This document shows positions 58,801-64,000 of a stretch of 64,000 bases of DNA, piece by piece. Origin of the DNA: Anolis sagrei (taxonomy: Eukaryota > Chordata > Lepidosauria > Squamata > Anolidae); assembly GCF_037176765.1 (NCBI RefSeq), contig NC_090023.1, positions 97,883,366 through 97,947,365 on the forward strand, read 5' to 3'. The notes under the pieces were generated by a model, which worked only from the letters and a program-made list of their open reading frames with translations, did no database searches and had not been told where the DNA came from. Both the position numbers and the translations under genes were made by a program. How positions within the stretch are numbered: the first letter of the stretch is position 1; each line of letters opens with the position of its first letter.

Positions 58801-60422
58801 TGTCTGAATTGTAATTATATCCCCAGTTACCAAGGAGTAAGCCCTTTTGAACATGATTATGTATTCATATAAATGCACAGAGGAACACGTATGGAGAATT
58901 CAGATGGCTTTATCCTTTACATTTTGTGTAATTTTAATTATGGCAGATAATTATTATGTTGGGTAGCTGTGTGCTGAAGCATGCAGTTCAAAACATGATT
59001 CTGTTATGAAAAATATCAATTAAAAGTTTAAAAAATGATTCTGCACATTTGAAAAAAGGCTGTAAATTTAAAGTTAGGTTTAAAACAGGGATCCTCAAAC
59101 TAAGGCCTGTGGGCTGGATATGGCCCTCCAAGGTCATTTACCTGGCCCTCACTCAGGGTCAACCTAAGTCTGAAACGACTTGAAAGCACACAACAACAAT
59201 AACAATCCTATCTCATCAGCCAAAAGCAGTCCCACACTTCCCATTGAAATACTAATAAGTTTATATTTGTTAAAACTGATCTTCATTTTAATTATTGTAT
59301 TGTTTGGTCAGGCGGGGGAGGACTCTTCCTGCCGCAATTTTTTTTTTTACGATGGATTTTCCTTATATGGTGCAATTCTGAATTTGAAGTCATTCCAGAC
59401 ATAATGATAGAATTGATAGTCTATGGAAATTGGCCACAAAGCAGACAGTGTAGGCCTACCAGGCTTGTCTCCTTCAAGGAACAATGGAGGAAGGGGCCTC
59501 ATAACTTCACTAGCACATTGTCTCATTTGTCCTAAATCTGGCACTGTTCTTAGGCCAAGGTTCAGCTGTGCATACCCCTTGTATTTTTCTCCTGGACTGT
59601 ATTCTCAGAGTTTCTAAAGCAATAATCTCCATCCTTCTGGCCTCAAGATATGATGCACTACAACTACCATAAGTATATATATTCCAGCATATCAGACTGA
59701 AAACAATTTGTGGTCAGAGTATATCTGTGGCTGCAGTTCTGCTTAAAAGCCTCCAGAAAGAGAGACTCCACCACACTCTGAGGCAGCATACTCCACTATC
59801 CATCAGAAAGTCCTTCCTAATATTCAGGTAGAACACCTTTTCCTGAAATTTGAATCTATTGCTCAGTGTCCTAGGGTGCATTTCTACACTCTGGAATTAA
59901 TGCAGTTTGACACCACTTTATCTGTTGTGCCTCAATGCTATAGAATCATGGGAGCTGTAGCTTGATGAGACACTAGCAGTCTTTGACAGGCTAAAATGCT
60001 GTCAAAATACAGCTCAAGATTCCATAGTATTGACTTGTGACAGTTAAAGTGATGTCAAACTGCCTTAATTCCAGAATGTATATGCACTCCTTGTCTCTAG
60101 AACAGCGGGGGGGGGGGGGGGGGGACCTGCTACATGTTCAATATGGTATACTTTCAAATATTTAAACATGGCTAATATGCCCCTTTTGGTTACAACCTGA
60201 AAAGTGAAATCTGTATCCAGTCAAAATAAACATGTTGCATCTTATCTTTTTGTTTCTTTTGAATTTCAGTATTTGTTTTCTTCCTTTAATCTCATTGCTT
60301 CAGCACACTATATTCACTTCTGTCTCAAGCTTTGCATAAGGAAACAATACTAGATTTAATTTTTTTACCAACACACTTACCTGTCATCCCAATAGCATCA
60401 GATAAATCAAAACCATCATATC
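48247..60422 (-). CDS. XG: XG/CD99-family cell-surface glycoprotein (first exon outside window)
   Basis: Type I membrane glycoprotein of the CD99/XG family, with a short acidic, O-glycosylation-prone ectodomain and one helix. Exons on the minus strand: 60422-60381, 58702-58661, 58077-58012, 57890-57828, 57137-57018, 55174-55124, 53925-53887, 52356-52234 and a proposed last exon 48263-48247. Every exon from the first through the membrane exon enters and exits in phase 1, with consensus splice sites. Ectodomain blocks: YDGFDLSDAIG (CD99-like), KRPNPTTKRPP, two copies of RPxLYPDLRPHGG, DSDFNLEDAL, a Gly/Ser stretch and FNDLDLNDGKPLPPAG. The membrane exon reads ITSPVVAVVVLLAVGALAGY then KQKRYCFK. 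YPD/RP repeats, ITSPVV (compare IVSPIV in human XG) and adjacency to GYG2 favour XG over CD99. The signal-peptide exon is not in the window. Confidence 0.8.
48382..48574. mobile_element. hAT-type MITE with 8-bp target duplication GTGTAGAC
   Basis: Ends CACACATGGGCAAACTTGGG and CCAAAGTCTGCCCATGTCTG are inverted repeats. GTGTAGAC flanks both sides exactly (48374-48381, 48575-48582). Unexpanded relative of 42800-43539. Confidence 0.88.
49130..51000 (+). mobile_element. Long repeat element with internal ~140-bp array
   Basis: Starts near ACTAGCTTGGGGACCCAGCG and ends near GTTTTGACTTTTATTATATA. Most of it is a tandem array of about 11 units (see next entry). The right part has CCAAT and octamer boxes. 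Class is uncertain (Helitron-like or other non-autonomous DNA element); no coding frame. In the last XG intron. Confidence 0.6.
49183..50730 (+). repeat. Tandem array, ~140-bp unit, about 11 copies
   Basis: The phrase 'gccaagtttggtcttgatc' recurs near 49318, 49459, 49594, 49734, 49873, 50018, 50157, 50286, 50425, 50558 and 50701, a spacing of 129-145 nt. Between occurrences: 'cattagatgagggttgcag', 'caagtcccatcatccatgg', 'ccaggatgtagagtgggtca'. Units are clearly diverged, so the array is not very young. Confidence 0.88.
51004..51100. repeat. (GATA)n then (TAA/TTA)n microsatellite
   Basis: About 13 GATA units directly followed by TAA units and then TTA units, the latter forming a small palindromic AT tract. 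Confidence 0.95.
51070..51205 (-). mobile_element. L2-like LINE 3' tail, inverted
   Basis: TTTATTTGTACCCCGCTAGC, CATCTCCCGAAGGACTCGAT and GCGGCTTACAAAGGCCAAGG form the reverse complement of the recurrent tail. Confidence 0.65.
51285..51480 (+). mobile_element. Sauria-type SINE
   Basis: Plus orientation: a tRNA-like part with GAGAGTTGGACTAGGATTGG, then TACCTTGGCAAGGCACACTC, AAAGCCATGTGGTCTGTAGG, and a BovB-like tail with TTATAAGTTGGAAATTACTT. Confidence 0.6.
51510..51830 (+). mobile_element. LINE tail and adjacent LINE-like sequence
   Basis: 51510-51570 carries CCACCCTGAGTCTCCTCGGG then (TTA)n. 51590-51810 contains CTGGCAGATGGTAATTTTGT and CCACTGCACCACCTTGACTG, text I associate with a squamate LINE but cannot classify. 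Confidence 0.45.
52234..52356 (-). CDS. XG: XG exon H: transmembrane segment
   Basis: 123 nt, acceptor CCATAG, donor AGAG/GTAAGA. Encodes DASSTAQITSPVVAVVVLLA, then VGALAGYTSYKQKRYCFKPR. The helix, basic stop-transfer run and juxtamembrane Cys-Phe match the CD99/XG family. Confidence 0.92.
52829..53346 (-). mobile_element. Composite SINE: tRNA-like head and L2-like tail
   Basis: Read on the minus strand, the head near 53346 has CCGGGATTGTGGCACAGCTG and a B box GAGTTCGAAGCC. The body has GTAGCCTATTGTCGACCTTT. The 3' end at 52930-52829 is the L2-like tail (TAATCCGCCCTGAGTCCCCT, then (AAAT)n). A head-body-tail order over about 515 nt indicates a SINE moved by an L2-like LINE. In XG intron between exons G and H. 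Confidence 0.7.
53887..53925 (-). CDS. XG: XG exon G
   Basis: 39 nt, acceptor GTTTCAG, donor AATG/GTAAGT. Encodes ERPHVSDQGGNN, a short polar linker before the membrane exon. Phase 1 in and out. Confidence 0.75.
53987..54140 (-). mobile_element. CR1-like LINE 3' end fragment
   Basis: Closely parallels 2215-2390: 'atagaatcatag', 'cctcaacagatggccattca', 'gcttaaaagcctccaaagaa', 'ggagcctccaccactctc'. The minus-strand end retains CTATGATTCTATTATTCTAT. Confidence 0.8.
55124..55174 (-). CDS. XG: XG exon F: FNDLDLNDG module
   Basis: 51 nt, acceptor TTTTTAG, donor GCAG/GTATGG. Encodes AFNDLDLNDGKPLPPA, close to YFNDVDRDDGRYPPRPRP of human XG. Confidence 0.85.
56571..56890. mobile_element. Tigger-like DNA element
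   Basis: Left TTGAGTATCCTTTATCTGAA and right TTTTGGATAAGGAATCCTCA are inverted repeats of the Tigger1/2-style terminus. The interior has CCAAAATCTGAGAAAAATCT and AAATCCAAAACTCCCAAG. No transposase. In XG intron between exons E and F. Confidence 0.7.
57018..57137 (-). CDS. XG: XG exon E: acidic module plus Gly/Ser stretch
   Basis: 120 nt, acceptor TTCTAG, donor GGTC/GTAAGT. Encodes SDFNLEDALVGGGGSTGGGG, then SAGGSSGNSNSGGHGSIGG. The acidic start echoes exon A. Low complexity and a likely O-glycosylated stalk. Confidence 0.85.
57265..57480 (-). mobile_element. L2-like LINE 3' fragment
   Basis: (TTTA)n then ATGCTGCCACTCCCCTGGGG, CTCAGAGCGGCTTACAAGAA and repeated AACAATTTAAAA. Inverted form of the recurrent tail. 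Confidence 0.6.
57828..57890 (-). CDS. XG: XG exon D: RPxLYPD repeat, copy 2
   Basis: 63 nt, acceptor AACAG, donor GATG/GTAAGA. Encodes GGNSRPKLYPDLRPHGGHGN then D. Shares most residues with exon C, 120 nt away. Confidence 0.85.
58012..58077 (-). CDS. XG: XG exon C: RPxLYPD repeat, copy 1
   Basis: 66 nt, acceptor AATAG, donor GATG/GTATGA. Encodes GDNPRPNLYPDLRPHGGSQG then SD. Paralogous to exon D. Confidence 0.85.
58255..58475 (+). mobile_element. L2-like LINE 3' fragment
   Basis: Contains the decayed (F)SVAAP-LWNSLP coding end ('cttctcagtggctgcccctc', 'ctgaaactcccttctttcca') and the tail AAAAAGTGAGATATAAATAA. Inserted 180 nt from XG exon C. Confidence 0.6.
58661..58702 (-). CDS. XG: XG exon B: Pro/Thr/Lys module
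   Basis: 42 nt, acceptor GTTTAG, donor GTAG/GTGAGT. Encodes TKRPNPTTKRPPV, similar to the KKPT/KKPNS segments of human CD99 and XG. Confidence 0.8.
   Translation of the reverse strand, partial: LPSGLIQPPKDHQ
59093..59370. mobile_element. hAT-like repeat, partial
   Basis: Begins GGATCCTCAAACTAAGGCC, then CTGGATATGGCCCTCCAAGG, GAAACGACTTGAAAGCACAC and CACACTTCCCATTGAAATAC. This is the left part of the family whose right end (GTTTGAGGACCCCTG) sits at 1071-1206. Confidence 0.6.
59736..59872 (-). mobile_element. Old CR1-like LINE fragment
   Basis: 'ttaaaagcctccagaaagag', 'gactccaccacactctgagg', 'agaaagtccttcctaatatt', 'gctcagtgtcctag' follow the order of the CR1 copy at 2.3-2.5 kb. Confidence 0.65.
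59875..60090. mobile_element. hAT-like MITE
   Basis: Ends GGTGCATTTCTACACTCTGG / AATTAATGCAGTTTGACACC are inverted relative to AGTGATGTCAAACTGCCTTA / ATTCCAGAATGTATATGCAC. The interior carries CAATGCTATAGAATCATGGG and its inverted partner. Same family as 1400-1592. Confidence 0.75.
60104..60124. repeat. Poly(G) run
   Basis: About 20 consecutive G, one of several long G or C runs (also 1782-1794, 23124-23136, 33025-33040, 45003-45017). Run lengths are prone to sequencing error. Confidence 0.9.
60381..60422 (-). CDS. XG: XG exon A: FDLSDA acidic module
   Basis: 42 nt, acceptor GATAG, donor ACAG/GTAAGT. Encodes YDGFDLSDAIGMT. FDLSDA is the hallmark N-terminal motif of CD99/XG proteins just after the signal peptide. 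Confidence 0.85.
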
Positions 60423-61204
60423 CTATCAAAAGAACACAAACATAAAATCAAGGATTTAAAAAGAATCTGCATGCATTCATCTTGTGATAAACTGAACTGA
60501 TCTACTTATCATACTTTCCACATGGTGGTGCTGCTAACAGGCCTTGTGTAGTCCATGCAGACAGCTGTAATGTCTGCATAAACTTCTTATTTGTTTCACT
60601 GCATATGTTTCACATGGAGAAACTTCTCTTCATCTTTAGCCATTACTGAGAATGTCCAAGAGTGATTCTATGGAGATTCTATGTGTGATGTCATAAGACA
60701 ACTTGTCAAAAACTTGGAAAATATTATCGTTGCTGTTGTTGTTGTTACTCCCAGAATCCTCAACATCACCTTGTACCAAGTTAATATTTTCCAAAGTTTG
60801 AGAAATTTACCTTCTCTTTGTACTACAACTCTCAGAAACTTTCCCATACTTTGTATGATACAAGCTGATGCATGGAGAATCTATCACAGGGAAGCTGCCC
60901 TTTGTAATCCTGGCTTGATGGCAAAATACACAATAGTCTGAAGTGTAGGTTTGCCAATGAAATAATTCCACTATAAGTATTAACAGGAGTAATTCTTTTG
61001 AAAGCCTGCTAAATATTTTTTTGTATTCTAAATGCTGTAGTCTAAATGCTGTAGTCAGCTCACCAATGAAGAGATAGACACTTTTTAAAAAAGCCATATC
61101 CATGACAATATGAACAATATTTCTGTTGAACAATGAAGACCCATTAAGTGAGCAAACTCTTTAGGCAGCACAGAGCATTCTGTCCTGCATCTCTGAAGCC
61201 AAGA

Positions 61205-61605
61205 AAGAACAGTGGGTAAAGTTGATACCAGGAGTCGATATGGACAAGAGTAGTCAGAAAGCATGGAGGCTGTTAAGACGGTTGAGCAATGATCCTTCAC
61301 AAACTAATACACATGCCAACATAAAGGCAGATCAGATAGCACACCAACTTCTGATGAATGGGAAACCCAACCTTGTCACCAAGTTAGGAACTGTGGGAGC
61401 TGAAATCCAAAACACCATGTCCACAACATGCAAGTGTGGAGAAGAGCAAACCACAGACCATTTACTAGAGTTGAGTCCTGCCACATGCACTATGGTGGAC
61501 CTTCTTACAGCAACACCAGAGGCACTCAAAATAGCCAGCTTCTGGTCAAAGGAAATTCAGCAAAATGCCAAGTTTTTAACCTTGTTTGTGTGTGTTTTTT
61601 TAATA
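61205..61605 (+). mobile_element. Non-LTR retrotransposon C-terminal fragment
   Basis: The plus frame 61222-61641 encodes SQKAWRLLRRLSNDPSQTN, ADQIAHQLLMNGKP and CKCGEEQTTDHLLE, a Cys-His motif typical of the reverse-transcriptase C-terminus in RTE/I/Jockey-like LINEs. Clade uncertain. In XG intron 1. Confidence 0.6.
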
Positions 61606-61999
61606 CATTATAACTGTATTTTCAATTCACTTCTGTCATGATAAATAAAACAAACTGTCCTGCCATCAGTTTTCTCTAGCTACATTGTTGCAATCGTCCC
61701 TGAACTGATTTCTCTTTTCTCCCAAAATGGTAGAGCCATCTGTGTGTAACTGTGCAATGATACTTATTTTAATTTTAAATGAGAGAAAAATGGCAAGAGT
61801 AGATTTTTCTCCTCAATTGTTACTTAACAATATCCTTATGATTAGCAGAATTCAGAATATTGTGATCAAAAAGGGGAAAAAACATATTGTACCCGAGCCC
61901 TATTTCACAGCTGGTGTCATATGATAGAATCTAGGAATTTTCACATCCCAACAATCAATAATTTTCAATTGATCTATATAGCGTCTGGAAAATCGCTAT

Positions 62000-62225
62000 T
62001 CTGTAACTTCAGGTCATTTCAAACTTATGGGGACCCTAATGCAAAGTTGTTAAAGCGTATTCTTGGCAAGATTTGCTTAGAGAGGATATGCTTTCTCTGA
62101 GAACAAGCCACCATGAGTTGCCCAAGATCACCAAGTTGGGATTCCATGGCCAAGCGGGGGTCAAATTCTCGTACCTAGAGTCATAGTCCAATGCTCAAAT
62201 ACTTCATTGTGATAAATCACCAACT
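62000..62225 (-). mobile_element. Sauria-type SINE
   Basis: On the minus strand: TTTGAGCATTGGACTATGAC (tRNA-like head), CTTGGGCAACTCATGGTGGC and a tail with CCCCATAAGTTTGAAATGAC. Nearly full length. Confidence 0.75.
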
Positions 62226-62229
62226 GAAA

Positions 62230-64000
62230 TCATTCCTGACTGTATTTCTGGTGTGAAGAAACAGTGCTGATGGTAGTAACCAGCCACCAATAAATTGTGT
62301 TTAACCATACCTTTACAATTTTTATGACATCTTAAGATACGTCAGAAAATGGTGAGCCACATTCCCAACTTGTGATGCATCCAATCAACACAACCCTTAC
62401 CAGGGATGATAAATAGTCATATCACCTCTGTACCTATTCTAACTATTCTGAATTCACCCCAAGGAGGGTTCACTGAATGCTGAGAAAAAAGGAGAAAGAA
62501 ATTGCACGTAAAAGCTTTGAAATACCTAAACTATAGGAAGCACACTATACTAAAAGCAGCAAGAAAAATCTAAGGACTTTTTAGCAGGCAGTATGAACAA
62601 ATTGGTTAAAAATAGTTGGTTTCTTTTTCACAAATGTGATTTCACTGCATATTTTTGTCCCAATGAGTCAAAAGTTTGATTTGGACAGGTGAAAAGCATT
62701 TCAGTTTAATTTTTTAAAAAGGAATGATCCTGAGAATTTTACAAGCTGTTGAGGTTTGTTTTCTGAGAGCAGGCTGAGAGGCTGCTGAGAGGAAAATTCT
62801 GAGCAACCAAAGAAGTTGTTGTTAGTCTATTCCTCTGGGCCTCTGCTGAATTTTGCACTGAAGTGTCTGCATTTTAAAGAGTGAAATGGGATGCAATCTG
62901 ATTCAAGCACTTCATCGCTAATTTCCCTTTAGACACAGCTGTCTTGCCAGTTTTGCACTGTGATCCTCAGGCAATTCCCTCACAAGGTGTGTGTTTTTTA
63001 TTTAAGTGGGTTTACAGCTGAAGCTGAAGGAAAAACAACCATCAAGGCAAAAGGCTAAAGCAAAAAATTGCGATATCGGTATGCACTGAAAGCAAGATCA
63101 CAAACTTCTATCAGGAAAATGCTAGAAACTAACATTTAAGAGAGTAAGAATGTAGAAAGAACTATCATTGTGGAGTGATTTAAATCATGTTGTGTTTGAA
63201 TGTAAACATCTCCTGTCAATTTATTGTGACTCCATGGATTTTATAGGGCTTTCTTCGGCAAGGAATATTTGGGGCTAGCATTTACTTGTTCCTTGCTCTG
63301 CACTTGGAATTTCTTGATGGCCTCAGTCCCAGAATTGACCAGAGCTAACCCTGCATATTTTCCAACATCAGACAGGATCTGGTGCATTTAGGATAATATA
63401 GGAAATACAGAGTGGGAACTTAGCAACTGACTGTGCTAAATCCTTGGGGTTATTCCTAACTTCTATAATAGTTTTAGTTGACTTCTCAACCAGGCTAGCC
63501 TCACCAGTTCTTCTGCTGTTCTCTTCAGGGTAGCCCTCCCGTAAATCTAATTGTTGGTTAATGCTGTAAAAAGGCCTAACCACAGTAAGTTTTAATCATT
63601 AATTTTAAACTCGCATCTTGTGTTTTAATTTGCTCTGTGTATTTGAATATATATTTTGTAGAAATATGTTTTAATATGTGTATTTTAAAGAATGTTTATG
63701 ATGATTGTGTTTTATCTACATTGTAAAATCGTCTTGAACCACGAGGACAGGCAGGTAAGAAATAAAAGTATTATTATTGTTATTATTACTACTACTACTA
63801 CTATTAAAACATTTAGTCTTAGAGATAAGATTGACTTCTATGTATCCACTGTTCTTCAATGAAACTGACACCTTAATCTGGCTCCTATGTTTCTTTAGGA
63901 TAGTTTACACCATTTTTAATGGCATAGAGCAATTGACCCATTGAAGGTTTCCTACTGAGCCTTAACTACAACCTTCACTGAGCTGATAAGAGGAGTATTA
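62230..64000 (-). other. XG intron 1 (part): no exon found
   Basis: I looked on the minus strand for an ATG-plus-hydrophobic segment ending in a phase-1 donor that would be the XG signal exon and found none. 63190-63300 resembles Sauria SINE text. 63590-63800 is a LINE-type 3' tail (ATTGTAAAATCGTCTTGAAC, AGAAATAAAAGTATTATTA). The rest is unassigned. Confidence 0.5.

Overview
This 64 kb window looks like nuclear DNA from a squamate reptile, most likely an iguanian (Anolis-like) lizard. The genes have vertebrate intron/exon structure. The introns carry CR1-like and L2-like LINE ends, Sauria-type and other tRNA-headed SINEs, many short hAT and Tigger-type DNA elements, and long microsatellites. 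Species and families were judged by eye, without database searches.

Three protein-coding genes can be read, in an order matching the human XG - GYG2 - ARSD block at Xp22.33. (1) Plus strand, about 40-19656: a membrane-type arylsulfatase of the ARSD/ARSE/ARSF/ARSH/STS cluster. Ten candidate coding exons include an intact sulfatase signature (CTPSR), two membrane helices and the usual metal and substrate residues. The start codon is not in the window, and the exon 1 to exon 2 join is uncertain. (2) Minus strand, 41751-23439: a complete glycogenin-2 (GYG2) gene. Nine exons in continuous phase encode 409 residues, from a 7-nt first coding exon to the conserved C-terminal helix. A CpG island at about 44.0-44.6 kb is its probable promoter. 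(3) Minus strand, 60422-48247: a CD99-family gene, probably XG. Seven small phase 1-1 exons encode the acidic, Pro- and Gly-rich extracellular part, then one exon encodes the membrane helix, then comes a proposed tiny last exon. The signal-peptide exon lies beyond the right edge.

Layout: 0-20 kb arylsulfatase; 20-23 kb convergent intergenic space; 23-42 kb GYG2; 42-48 kb GYG2 upstream region with the CpG island and many nested repeats; 48-60 kb XG; 60-64 kb XG intron 1. GYG2 primes glycogen synthesis, the arylsulfatase is a secretory-pathway/membrane hydrolase and XG is a cell-surface glycoprotein. They are neighbours by ancestry rather than members of one pathway.

The points most worth a second look are: a decayed second copy of arylsulfatase exon 2, a tandem exon duplication in XG, a hAT-like element whose interior has expanded into a ~71-bp minisatellite, a ~140-bp repeat array followed by paired CCAAT/octamer boxes, a near-perfect 41-bp-arm palindrome, a compact intronic hairpin in GYG2, and decayed hammerhead-ribozyme-like motifs in one repeat family. 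I found no convincing wholly new gene system.
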